Source: Verrucomicrobiales bacterium
GTDB lineage: Bacteria > Verrucomicrobiota > Verrucomicrobiia > Limisphaerales > J093
Length of the DNA: 64,000 bases
Assembly (NCBI GenBank): GCA_015075445.1
Contig: JABTUJ010000016.1
Location: 1 to 64,000, forward strand
Direction: 5' to 3'
The notes beneath the pieces were generated by a model. The model was not told the origin of the DNA, made no database searches, and saw only the letters and a list, made by a program, of their open reading frames with translations. Shown here piece after piece: positions 17,591 through 27,091 of the stretch. The position numbers were made by a program, and so were the translations under genes. The stretch's first letter is position 1, and each line of letters begins with the position of its first letter.

Positions 17591-19740
17591 GGACGAGAGA
17601 GGGGATCGCCGCCTTTGCGGAATGGATGCTTGGGGTCGTCGGAGCCCGACATCGTGCTGGTGGGAGAAGCTTAGTTGGCGAATCCGGCCCTTGGGCACGG
17701 TCCGGAAGAACTCAGACGGACTGCTGGACGAGTTGGTGCGAATTTCAGTAACTGAACCCCTCTTCGTCAAAGGTGAAACTGGATTATTACGTTTCCACTG
17801 CGCGAGATCGGCCGAGCATCCCAGGGCGAATTTCTGCTCGACACGGCCGGGCGAAGCGCAGTGGTGTCGTGACACGTGCTGCGTCGCATTCAAAGTGTTT
17901 GTATCAATGATTTCAACATCATTCCAGCAGGCGTCGGGTAACGCCTGCATGATCAAGCCTTCAACGCCGACGGTGAGCAGTTGTCCCTCGGCGCGTTGCC
18001 ATCTGTAGAACGACTTGGCGGTTCGGACCGAGCGGTCGCCACTGACGCCGTTCGTGCTGGTCAGCAGGGTTCCTTGGCCCGGAGACGTAGTAGCGGTCGC
18101 CAACCTGCGCCGCGTCGGTCAGCCAGGCGGTGGTTCCGCTCGGCCCGTGGGTCCATTCGAGCCCATCTGACTGATCAGGACCAATCCGTTCTGGACCCAC
18201 CGCCAGCAATCCCTCGAGTGTTGGGCGCACGCGATAGACCCAGTTCGGCGCCGTGGAAGTTCAAAGCAGGTGATGGCGTTCGTTACGTGGATGAGCCGCG
18301 GTCGCCGGTGGCGATGAATCCTCCTGACCACACGGCGCGACGGAACTGAAGTTGGGCGCTTCCGAACGAGGTATCGGTTCCACTAGTACCATTTGTACTT
18401 GTGAGTACCGGTTCCTGATCACCGACGACGACGATCAGGCTGCGCTCGCACACGCCCTGCAGGGCGTTGGTGGGGCGCGGTTTCACCTATTTTCCACACC
18501 ATGCCGAGCAGGTCCCGGCTGGTCTGAACTACGACATTGGTCTGCCAGAGGCAGTCGGAGAAATCGACCAACGTATTGGTCTCGACAACGTTACCGCCTT
18601 CGCTGGCACTCCACATCAGCCGTCCATCGCCGCTGGCGACCACTTTCATCGTTGGTGCTTCCGCCCACGAGGAGGAGGGCGCTTTCCAGTTCGCTGGCAC
18701 CCCTTCGCGGGTACTGGGCGATGCCAGCTGGCGCTGCTCAGTACTGTGCCGCGGTCGCCGACGGCGAGGTATTGGTCAGGCAGGGCTTTGACCTCCCAGA
18801 GCCAGTCACTGCGCGCGTAATCGAGCGTCTCAAACCAGAGCAGCTGGTCGTTGGAACCGAAGTCCGCGGCCCTCGACGAGCATATCTGTCCGCCCGGAAA
18901 CGAGGAAGGTGTCGCCGTCCCATGGGTGGCGCAGTAGGACCAGGTGGCGCCGGGAGTGGGGCCGTCCGTCCTGAGCTGGTCGCGCCAGGGCCGCTGGGGC
19001 GGAGCGAGCAGCAGGGTGTTAATGCCCGCCGCCAACTGCCGCTGACGCGAGCCACCCGGTGGTGTGCCCGCCGAAGCTATAGAGACTTCCGTAAGCCCGT
19101 GGTCGTCCGCCGCCAGTTGGTCCCCGAGTTAACGCTCGTCAACAGCATGCCGGCATCGCCGACGACGACGAAGGTGCCACCGACGAAGAATACCCGATTC
19201 AGATTGAAGTCGTTCGCTGGAGCGTACTCCAGATCGTCCATCGGTGCTGGTGGCGATGTGTTCATTCTCACCGACGGCGACGAAGGTGCTGTCGCCGAAA
19301 GCCACTCCGCGCAGCGCCAGTTAGTGAAAGACAGCCGGTGACGCGTTGTTGTGCTGCCCGCGGGCGAGCGGTAGATCGCGGCGTTAATCCCCTACTGGCC
19401 ACGGCGACGCTCGGGGAAACGGCCACAGCCTCGAGCCAGTCGGTCGTGCGGCGACAGAGGTTCCGACGAAACCGTCCGCCAGAACCGCGCAGAATCGTTC
19501 CCCGGCGCCGCAGAGGATCACCTGCGGATCGGCGAAGGCGATGCCGCGCGTTTGTGGTACCGCTGCCGACCAGGTTCCACTGGAAAGCGGCTGCCGCCGC
19601 GTACACCTGCCGCGGTCCGTGACCCGCCAGGTCCTGTTCCGAAAGCGCCTGGTCGTAAACGTTGTTCCTACGGGGCAGGGGTTCGACCAGCGCTAGGGCA
19701 ACGGAGTGTCTGTCGCGCGAGCCTGCCATGACGGCACAGC
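17580..19740 (-). pseudogene. BNR/sialidase-type repeat protein, many frameshifts
   Basis: No long frame exists, yet the minus strand keeps a repeated signature in all three frames: VVVGDAGMLLTSVNSGTNW (about 19077-19271), YLAVGDRGTVLSSASW (about 18646-19035), VVVGDQEPVLTSTNGTSG (about 18283-18486) and GTLLTSTNGVSG (about 17579-18103), plus WLEAVAVSPSVAVA near 19450. The pattern V.VG..G.LLTS.NG..W is that of BNR/Ycf48-like beta-propeller repeats found in large secreted proteins. The ends are approximate. The repeats survive with little substitution despite frequent indels. Either the gene died recently or this stretch contains base-calling errors. Confidence 0.7.
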
Positions 19741-19999
19741 AACAGCAGCGATGGAAGGCGGCAGAACATGGCGGGTCGGCTGGTGTTCTGCGGATGATGC
19801 TGCGTGTCGCGGGGCGAGTGCTATGGTGACGGTTCTTCCATTGTCCGGCCCCAACCGCAGGCGGAGCCGATCAGCTCCTGGGCGTCTCTTGCCCGCCGGG
19901 TCCGAAACAACCGCATCGGCAGATCCGGGCGACTTCCAGGAGGCGTTCTCATGGGGCCAATGGGTTTGGTGTAAGGCGCCCCTGAAAGTAGGGCAAGAC

Positions 20000-21257
20000 T
20001 TGACGAATCCCGCGTGGCGGTTCCCTGAGCGGCTCTTCCGCCACAGGCACGCCCGCGAGCAGCAGCAGGCAATGCCACGGCGGCCAATTCGCCTAGCGGA
20101 CAGCACTCTGGATCAGAACAGGCATACCGCTGCAAAGAGCAGTGGGGTAGCGGACAGCTGAACACGATACGGTCGTTCGACCTCCGCCTGGCGCAGCACG
20201 ATCACCGCCAGGTGGACGCGAGATAGAAGGTGTAAATGACGGTCACGGCTGGTGACCGTCCACAAACGAGCCCAGGACCAGGATCAGGACGATGGCAATG
20301 GCCTGGGCCACGCTGCCGCGGTGTTCCTCGCCGGATGCCACCGGTCCAACGCACGGAATAAATCCTCGCGATCGGCGCCCATCAGTGTACGAGATCCGCG
20401 CCGGCAACACCAGGCCGTTCACCGCGCCCAGCGCCGATGCACACCAGCGCCGCGATCAGGGGCCGCCGAGGCTTGGGAGGACCTTTCACTGTTCCCGCCG
20501 CCACCGCGTCTGTGCGGCGGTCAGCCGTAGCCCAACACCCACAGGAATATGGCGTTCACGAGCAGGTAAAGCCCGTCACCGCAGCCATGCCCAGGCAGAG
20601 GGCCCTACCGATGTTGCGGCGAGCCATCCCGCCGCCACGCCGCAGGCCATTCTTGTTCCAGCCGCCGTAGGTGAAGAGCACGAAGATCAAGGTCAGGCTG
20701 AAGGGCGGCGTTACCCGGTGGCGCCATAATTATGCCGGCCGGCGGGGCGACACACACGCCGTGCCCACGATGAACAGCAATCCCAACGCCTTCGCTAATT
20801 CTGTCAACAGGTTCTGCGGTCCACTTCGTTTTCGCGCACGCCGAGGACGTTGATCCACGTCAGGCAGCGCGGCCTCACGGCAAAAGCGCCTGCTGACCAT
20901 ACGGAAACGACGCCGGCAAAGGGGTCCCAAACCGCCCGCGCGTAGCTCCAAAGGCGAACGCCATCACCGATGTCGCTCCGCCGCACAAATGGCAAGCTGC
21001 TGCGCTCAGTTAAACAGAAACCGCCCACGGCCCGCACGCGCGCGGTTCAGGTAGCATATGTCGCCCCCTTCCTGGGGCATGCACAGTCTGGCGTAGCTCA
21101 GCGCACCGCACAGCGACAACAGCCCGCCCAGCAAACCAGATCCCTGGTAGCACACCTTCCGCACTGCCTGCCCCGCGATGGCCGCCTGCGCCATCTGACA
21201 AATGCTTACGCTGATGATGATGCCGACGATCAGGCAGGTCGAATCGAGCAGCGTCAA
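20000..21257 (-). pseudogene. APC-family amino-acid permease, many frameshifts
   Basis: The N-terminal frame (21257-21006) reads TLLDSTCLIVGIIISVSI and then GLLGGLLSLCGALSYARLCM and PQEGGDICYLNRARAG, the classic first three membrane segments of amino-acid/polyamine permeases. In other frames follow TWINVLGVRENEV with QNLLTELAKALGLLFIVGTA (near 20780-20850), FVLFTYGGWNKNGLRRGGG (near 20690), LLVNAIFLWVLGYG (near 20560) and TPLLFAAVCLF (near 20120). All five blocks occur in the correct order, so the gene is complete but out of frame repeatedly. Boundaries are approximate. Confidence 0.72.
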
Positions 21258-21414
21258 CGCCGGCCGTGAACGGCCTGGAGCAGACCGCGTCCGGACGCTG
21301 AATCAGGAGGGTTATCTTTCATCGACGGCGTGGCGGGCACCCTTACCAACCCGCCCCGTCGAGAATGGCAGAAACACCGCGCGCGAGGTCCGGACCGCCT
21401 GGCAGGCGCGTCAG

Positions 21415-22284
21415 CGCTGCGCCGGGTCAAACACGCTGTTCCACGTTGCGTTGTGCGGCTGGCCGAGCTGCCGAGCTGGGTGCGGCCGTCCGCTGGCCCC
21501 CTGACCTTCAACGACTCCGGTGCCCGTCCACCGCGACGAGGCTGACCTACCATTGTTGCGCGCTGCGGCGTGAGCGGTATCGTCGGAGCTTCATCGAACC
21601 GCTTCGTAATAGGCGTTGCCGTCGCTGGCCTGGCGTTGCTGCGCCGGCCGTCCTGGCGAACCGGAGCATCACAGATCCGAGGGGTCGAGGACGCAGACGC
21701 CGAACCGTCATGGCCATAGCTGGCTGGCAGGGGCTGTTGAGGCGTGCCCCTTGGTGTCCCTGATGGAGAGGGTCTGCGCGTCTGCAGGCTCGAACTGTGG
21801 GCGTGGAACGGGGCCACGCTGCTGGCCAAGGGTTGTTCCCGGGAGGTACCAGTTGTAGCCGCAGCTGAACGCGGTTCAGCCGTCTCAACCGACCGTCGGC
21901 CACCGTGTGCGCGCTTTTGCTCGCGCGCGGCCGCTCGTCCCGGTGAGGTTCGCTCAGATAGACGGCCCTGTTCTGGCTGTAGGATAGGTTAACCGCCCAT
22001 TGCGTGCGCGGGCTTGCCCAGGGCGGTGGTTTCCCGAGGCCAGCGACGAACTGGGGTACCGGTCGGCATGGCTACCGACGTAGAGCTGCAGACCGATGGC
22101 TGTTGCCGCAGGTTGCTCAGCTGGCGATGGATTGGCGGTGGCCTTGGCGCGGTCCAAGGTTTGGCAACATCCTGGCCAGGATGCTGATGATCGCGATGAC
22201 CACGAGCAGTTCGATCAGCGTGAAGCCTGAGGTCGGGCACCGCGGGCTGCGAGCAGAAGAGAAGTCGGTGCGATGTGTCTTCAT
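21415..22284 (-). pseudogene. Pseudopilin (DUF1559-like), many frameshifts
   Basis: The ATG at 22284 starts a short basic leader followed by GFTLIELLVVIAIISILA, a textbook prepilin cleavage and methylation segment. After a frame change come AKATANPSPAEQPAAT and LQLYVGSHADRYPSSSLA, matching the L.LYVgDhadrYP block of verrucomicrobial pseudopilins. Near 21520-21560 three different frames within about 60 bp give RNNGR, VSLVAVDGHRS and SLKV, equivalent to the usual NvaFvDGHve...lk block. The gene ends with PHNATWNSVFDPAQR and a stop. Such proteins are exported by type II-secretion-like systems. Confidence 0.72.
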
Positions 22285-22393
22285 CGCCGGTGAAACGCCG
22301 TATCGCCGGGATGATGCGCCCCGGTGGCTTGCTATTTGTTGTCGGTGAATTGCGCTTGTTCAGCCCGTCCGCCGGGTTGAACAGCATTGGGGA

Positions 22394-22500
22394 AGCGTCC
22401 TGTTCCTGCCGGACCTGCGCAGGGGCCATGCACTCTCCCCGCCGGGTCGGGGGACCCGGCCTACAGGTTGTAGGCCCGGTGCCCTCACCGGGCGGTTCAT
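22394..22500. repeat. Palindromic dispersed repeat upstream of dnaE2
   Basis: This fills most of the 303-bp gap before dnaE2. A segment around 22394-22430 containing CGGACCTGC and GGGGCCATG is shared with 35364-35400 and, inverted, with about 52626-52668. The following 22433-22500 contains two palindromes (CCGGGTCGGGGGACCCGG and GGCCCGGTG...CACCGGGC) and matches 52382-52447 in inverted orientation. No promoter for dnaE2 was recognised here. Confidence 0.75.
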
Positions 22501-22587
22501 GAGGAGTCGGTTCCGGGTGGGCGGCGCGGCGGTTGCAGTCGCGGGGCGCGGGCTTAGGCTGGGACCGGCGCGGGCTGACCGCGCGAC

Positions 22588-25500
22588 ATGCACGGGACTG
22601 CCAAAGCTCAGCTTCCAACGTCTGATCCGGAACCCGCCCGGCCGCTTCCGGCCCATGGGGCGCGCGAGGGAAGGTCTTTCATTCCACTGACGGTCCGCAG
22701 CCACTATTCGTTTCTGGACTCGACGCTCGCGGTGACGGAGGTGGTGCGATTGGCGCAGGCGGCGGGGTTTCCGGCCGTGGGGTTGTGTGACCGGGGCAAT
22801 CTGCACGGGGCGGTCGAATTTTCGCTGGCGGCGCGGGCAGCCGGGGTGAAGCCCGTGCATGGGATCGAGGTGCGCGTTGGCGAACAGCCGCTGTGGTTGT
22901 ACGTCGAAAGTCAGGCCGGTTACACCACGCTGTGCCGGTGGCTCTCCACGGCGCGAGGGGCGACGGTGGTGCGTCGGGTCGGGGCGGGCGGGGGCGAGGA
23001 GGGTGGGAGTTCCGGGGAATCGGCACGCAGGTTCAGCGGCGCTGTAGACGAGGGGAGCAGGCAGGATGCCTGCACCACAGCCCAGAGCAGACAAGATGCC
23101 TGCACCACAACGGAGAGCCGGCGAGACGACCGCTCCACAGCGGACGTGGAGGACGGGGATGAAGCGGGCGATTCGGCGGGCAGGGAGGAGGGAGGACTGC
23201 CTGACTTCGGGCGGTTTCTGGGCGGAGCCGGGGAGGTGCCGGACACGACGGGGTTGGTTGCAGTGGCGGCGGACCCGAGGTTGGCGCAGTACTTCCCGGG
23301 CCGCTTTTATCAGGCGATCCGGACCCGCGGCGAGTTGCGGCGGCACGATCGCGCGACGGGTTTGCCAGCGGTTCCCGTGTTGCCGGTGCACTATGCTGTG
23401 CCGGGGGAGCGCGGGCGGTTGGAGGTGTTGCAGTCGATCCGGACGCGGACGCTGTTGCGGCAGGCACATCCGGAAAAGCTCGGGCCGGGGCACTTTCATT
23501 TCCGGACGGCGGCGGAGGTGGCCCGGCTGTTTGCGGGGCGGGAGGACCTGCTGGCGCACACGGTCGAGGTGGCGGAGCGCTGTCAGTTCGAGGTCCAGGT
23601 GGGGCCGCCGCAGTTCCCGGCGTTCGTGCCACCGGACGGGTCGACGGCACACGAGTTCCTGCGCCGGTTGGTGTTGGCGGGGGCGGTGCGGCGCTACCCG
23701 GCGTCCCGGCAAGCGGCGGTGCGGGAACAAATCGAAGTAGAGCTGGGGATCATCGCAGCGGTGGGGTATGAGGAGTATTTCCTGATCGTGTGGGATCTGC
23801 TGGGGGAGTGTTGGGTGCGGGGGATCGAGTGGATCACGCGGGGTTCAGCCGCGGATTCGCTGGTGTGCTATTGCCTGGGCATCTCGGACGTGTGTCCGAT
23901 CCGGTTCGAGCTGTATTTCCGGCGGTTTCTGAACCAGGAACGGATGGCGCTGAACAAGCTGCCGGACATCGACATTGATTTTCCGCACGACCGGAAGGAC
24001 GACGTGGTGGACCTGTTGTTTGCGAAGTACGGGCCGGAGCATTGCGCGGTGGTGGGCGGGTTTTCGACGTTTCGGGCGCGGAGCGCGTTTGCCGAGGTGG
24101 CAAAGGTGCTGGGCGTGGCGGAACGCGAGGTGCGGCGGTTCACCGAGCATTTTCCGTGGAGCAGCGGCGGGTTGGGAGGCTGGGACGGAGGGGGAAGTTC
24201 GAAGGACGAAGGACGAAGGACGAAGGACGAAGGGGGAAGTTCGAAGGACGAAGGGCGGTTGGCGGCGTTGCTGCGGGCGCGGCCGGAGACGAGCGAGTTG
24301 CCGGTGGAGGAGGAGCCGTTTCGGACCGCGCTGGCGATCGCGGAATGGCTCGAGGGCCGGCCGCGCTACGCCAAGATGCATCCGTGCGGCGTGGTGTTGT
24401 CGAGTCAGCCGCTGTACGAGCTCACGCCCACGTTCGTTTCCGGCAAAGGCTGGCCGGCGACGGATTTCGACATGGACGCGGTCGAAGCGATTGGCTTGGT
24501 GAAGATGGATATCCTGGCGCAGGGCGGCTTGGCGGTGATGCGCGATACGTGGCAGGCGTTGGCGGCCCGTGGGAGCGCAGAGAAGGGAAGGTCCAAGTTC
24601 AAGGATCAAAGTTCAAGGGAAGCACCAACGGAGGGAAGCTCCAGGTTCAAGGATCAAAGTTCAAGGGAAGCACCAAAGGACCAAGGGGAGGAGCGGGCAG
24701 GGGCTTTGGGATTGGCGCCTGGGGCTTCCCTTGAGGCTTTGAGCTTTGACCTTGGCGCTTCCGCTTCGCTCTTGGTGCCGGCAGAGGCGACGTCGCAGGA
24801 GTTCAGCGATGCGGCGGTATGGGATTTGATCGCGGCAGGGGACGCGCGGGCAGTGCACCATATCGAGTCGCCAGCCATGACGTCGCTGTGCCGGATGTGC
24901 GATGTGCGGGACATCGACACGCTGGTGGCGATTGTGAGCGTGATCCGGCCGGGGGCGGCGAACGAGGACAAGAAGCGGGAGTTCACGCGTCGGTACCAAG
25001 GCCTGCGGCCGGTCGAGTACGCGCATCCGTCGCTGGAACCGGTGTTGCGGAGCACGTTCGGGCTGGTGGTGTACGAGGAGCATATCCTGCAGATCTGCGA
25101 GGTGTTTGCCGGCTTGCCGGGCGGGCGGGCCGACGTTTTGCGACGGGCGCTGGTGAAGGAGCAGTGGCCGGTGGTGGCCGAGATCCGGAAGGCGTTCTTC
25201 GCCTGTGCCGCCCAACGGGGGCGGAACGAGGCGGAGACGGAGCGCGTGTGGGAGGTGGTGACGGGATTCCACGGGTACGCATTCTGCAAGGCGCACAGCG
25301 CGGCGTACGGGGTCGAGGCGTACCAGGCGGCGTGGCTGAAGCGGAATCATCCGGCCGAGTTCATGGCGGGGGTGCTGACCCACGGCAAGGGATTCTATCG
25401 ACCGCTGGTGTACGTGCTCGAGTGCTGGCGGCTGGGGATTCCGCTCATGCCGCCTTGGGTGAACGAGCCGGGGCCCGGGTTCCGGGTGACGCGGGACCCG

Positions 25501-26247
25501 CTGCGGGGAGTGCCGGCGATCCGGGTGCCGGTGGCGTACGTGGCGGGCTTGACGGAAGGGTTGAAGGAGCGGATCAAACGCGAACGGGACCGGGGTGAGT
25601 TCGCGTCGCTGGCGGATTTCTATGTGCGGGTGCAACCGGGGGCGGAGGAGATCGAGGCGCTGTCGCGCGCGGGAGCCCTGGACGGGTTTGGGTCGAGTCG
25701 GTGCGAGCAATTCTGGGAGATCCAGGCGTTGAAGGCGCGGTGGGCAGGGGCGGCGACGGTGGGACAGGGGTGGCTGATGGCGCCGGGGAGCGGCGGGCCG
25801 GGGCGATTACCCAGGGTGCTGGAGGAACCTTCGCGGCTGCAGTGTTTGCAGTGGGAGACGGAGCTGCTGGGGTTTCCGGCCAGCGGCCATCCGCTCGAGC
25901 TGCATCCGGAGGTGGCGTGGGAGACGTATTGCCCGGTCGAGCGACTGGGAGAATTCGCAGGGCAGGAAGTGACGTTGTGCGGGCTGGTGATCGAGGATCG
26001 GCTGCACCACCAGGCGGGCGGGGAGCCGATGAAATTCCTGACGCTCTGCGACTGGACGGGGATGGTGGAGACGGAGCTGTTTGCGCGGACGTACCGGAGC
26101 TACGGGCGAGCGACGGTCCGCTATCCGGTGCTCGAGGTGACGGGGCGGGTCGAGCCGTTCGAGAACGGGCGCGGGCAGACCCTGCGGGTGTTGCGGGCGG
26201 GGAAGCCGTGGAGCCGGCCGGGGGCGGGGGTCAAGGCGCGCTCGTGA
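22588..26247 (+). CDS. dnaE2: Error-prone DNA polymerase DnaE2 with repeat-encoded inserts
   Basis: A 1219-aa C-family polymerase alpha subunit used in translesion synthesis. The N-terminal PHP domain starts PLTVRSHYSFLDSTLAVTEV and continues AVGLCDRGNLHGAVEF. The palm has TRGSAADSLVCYCLG and LPDIDIDFPHDRKDDVVD with the catalytic aspartates. A helix-hairpin-helix region (SRAGALDGFG) and a C-terminal OB fold (VTLCGLVIEDR) complete the family layout. It is longer than usual (about 1050-1100 aa) because of three low-complexity inserts: about residues 131-204 (two RQDACTT units), 530-558 (SSKDEGRRTKDEGG) and 665-738 (SKFKDQSSREAP, twice). The usual imuA-imuB partners are not adjacent. The 3' end overlaps the convergent DUF1080 gene by 17 bp. 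Confidence 0.9.
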   Translation: MHGTAKAQLPTSDPEPARPLPAHGAREGRSFIPLTVRSHYSFLDSTLAVTEVVRLAQAAGFPAVGLCDRGNLHGAVEFSLAARAAGVKPVHGIEVRVGEQPLWLYVESQAGYTTLCRWLSTARGATVVRRVGAGGGEEGGSSGESARRFSGAVDEGSRQDACTTAQSRQDACTTTESRRDDRSTADVEDGDEAGDSAGREEGGLPDFGRFLGGAGEVPDTTGLVAVAADPRLAQYFPGRFYQAIRTRGELRRHDRATGLPAVPVLPVHYAVPGERGRLEVLQSIRTRTLLRQAHPEKLGPGHFHFRTAAEVARLFAGREDLLAHTVEVAERCQFEVQVGPPQFPAFVPPDGSTAHEFLRRLVLAGAVRRYPASRQAAVREQIEVELGIIAAVGYEEYFLIVWDLLGECWVRGIEWITRGSAADSLVCYCLGISDVCPIRFELYFRRFLNQERMALNKLPDIDIDFPHDRKDDVVDLLFAKYGPEHCAVVGGFSTFRARSAFAEVAKVLGVAEREVRRFTEHFPWSSGGLGGWDGGGSSKDEGRRTKDEGGSSKDEGRLAALLRARPETSELPVEEEPFRTALAIAEWLEGRPRYAKMHPCGVVLSSQPLYELTPTFVSGKGWPATDFDMDAVEAIGLVKMDILAQGGLAVMRDTWQALAARGSAEKGRSKFKDQSSREAPTEGSSRFKDQSSREAPKDQGEERAGALGLAPGASLEALSFDLGASASLLVPAEATSQEFSDAAVWDLIAAGDARAVHHIESPAMTSLCRMCDVRDIDTLVAIVSVIRPGAANEDKKREFTRRYQGLRPVEYAHPSLEPVLRSTFGLVVYEEHILQICEVFAGLPGGRADVLRRALVKEQWPVVAEIRKAFFACAAQRGRNEAETERVWEVVTGFHGYAFCKAHSAAYGVEAYQAAWLKRNHPAEFMAGVLTHGKGFYRPLVYVLECWRLGIPLMPPWVNEPGPGFRVTRDPLRGVPAIRVPVAYVAGLTEGLKERIKRERDRGEFASLADFYVRVQPGAEEIEALSRAGALDGFGSSRCEQFWEIQALKARWAGAATVGQGWLMAPGSGGPGRLPRVLEEPSRLQCLQWETELLGFPASGHPLELHPEVAWETYCPVERLGEFAGQEVTLCGLVIEDRLHHQAGGEPMKFLTLCDWTGMVETELFARTYRSYGRATVRYPVLEVTGRVEPFENGRGQTLRVLRAGKPWSRPGAGVKARS
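24191..24257. repeat. Heptanucleotide array inside dnaE2
   Basis: Tandem GAAGGAC units with GGGGGAAGTTC breaks, in frame with the polymerase and coding for SSKDEG/RRTKDEG-type peptide. It belongs to the same family as the 26969-27050 array in the DUF1080 gene. Confidence 0.8.
24590..24775. repeat. Direct and inverted heptad-family repeats inside dnaE2
   Basis: Two direct copies of GTTCAAGGATCAAAGTTCAA followed by GGGAAGCACC (24597-24630 and about 24645-24680) are followed by an inverted relative at about 24716-24775 (CTTCCCTTGAGGCTTTGAGC and onward). The whole stretch is translated in the polymerase frame and could form a hairpin in the mRNA. Confidence 0.8.
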
Positions 26248-27055
26248 GCGGGCGAAGGCGGAGGTTGCGGTAGGCGACGGGGCCGTGGTCGCCCTGGAGC
26301 ATGAGGGGGCCGGTGGGTTTTTCGTCGCGTTCGGCTTCCCAGACGGCGGCGCGTGTGGGGCCGGTGAGGGCGATGTTCTCGTGGATGAGGCGGCCGTTGT
26401 GGCGCACCTGGACGAACCGCGCGGGGGCAGTCTTGCGGCCGGTGGCGTCGAAGCGGGGCGCGGTGAAGGTGATGTCGAAGCTCTGCCATTCACCGGGGGG
26501 GAGGCTGGCATTGACGCGGGGGGAATGGCCCTCGAATTCGCCGCGGGCCTCGGTCCAGCGCGGGTAGATGCCGCCGCATTCGATGCCGGGGTAAGGGCTT
26601 TGGGTGACACCGAAGCTGTCGTAGACCTGGACTTCGTAGCGGCCCATGAGATAGACGCCGGAATTGGAGCCGCGGGGGAGACAGAACTCGACGTGCAACT
26701 CCACATCACCCCATTCGGCAGCGGTGATGAGATTGACGGTGCGGCTGGTGGGACCGTTGAGGAGGACGCCAGTGCCGGGGGTGGAGGTGAGCCGTTTCGG
26801 GTCGGCGGGATCGAGTTGGACGGTCTGGACAGCCAGCCAGTCACCGGTGGGGGCGCGCCAGCCGGTGAGGTCGCGGCCGTTGAACAGGGCGAGGGCGGGG
26901 GTGGGTTCGGCGGCGTGGGAAGAGGGGGTGCCGAGCAAGATGCTGGCGAGGGCGAGGAGGAGGGATGGGAGGTTCGAAGGGCGAAGGTCGAAGGTCGAAG
27001 GACGAAAGTCGAAGGACGAAGGGCGAAGGGCGAAGGGCGAAGTGGGCGGGTTCAT
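26231..27055 (-). CDS. Secreted DUF1080 (3-keto-disaccharide hydrolase-type) protein
   Basis: A 274-aa concanavalin-like jelly-roll protein. The family start is LFNGRDLTGWRAPTGDW; later blocks are WGDVELHVEFCLPRGSNSG, VYLMGRYEVQVYDSFGV, GEWQSFDITFTAPRFDATG and the C-terminal PLMLQGDHGPVAYRNLRLRP. Members are secreted and some hydrolyse 3-keto-glucosides. The signal peptide core is LPSLLLALASILLGTPSSHA. Its preceding n-region (FALRPSSFDFRPSTFDLRPS) is encoded entirely by heptanucleotide repeats, so the true start may lie further in, though no better ATG is present. The 3' end overlaps dnaE2 by 17 bp (convergent). Confidence 0.87.
   Translation of the reverse strand: MNPPTSPFALRPSSFDFRPSTFDLRPSNLPSLLLALASILLGTPSSHAAEPTPALALFNGRDLTGWRAPTGDWLAVQTVQLDPADPKRLTSTPGTGVLLNGPTSRTVNLITAAEWGDVELHVEFCLPRGSNSGVYLMGRYEVQVYDSFGVTQSPYPGIECGGIYPRWTEARGEFEGHSPRVNASLPPGEWQSFDITFTAPRFDATGRKTAPARFVQVRHNGRLIHENIALTGPTRAAVWEAERDEKPTGPLMLQGDHGPVAYRNLRLRPLTSAP
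26969..27050. repeat. Heptanucleotide array coding the N-terminus of the DUF1080 protein
   Basis: About eleven GAAGG(G/T/A)C-type 7-mers in tandem. On the minus strand they translate as repeating SxFxLRP-like peptide ahead of the signal-peptide core. Confidence 0.85.
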
Positions 27056-27091
27056 GGGCTGGTGTGGGGATGGCGGGGAGGGTGGTCCGGG

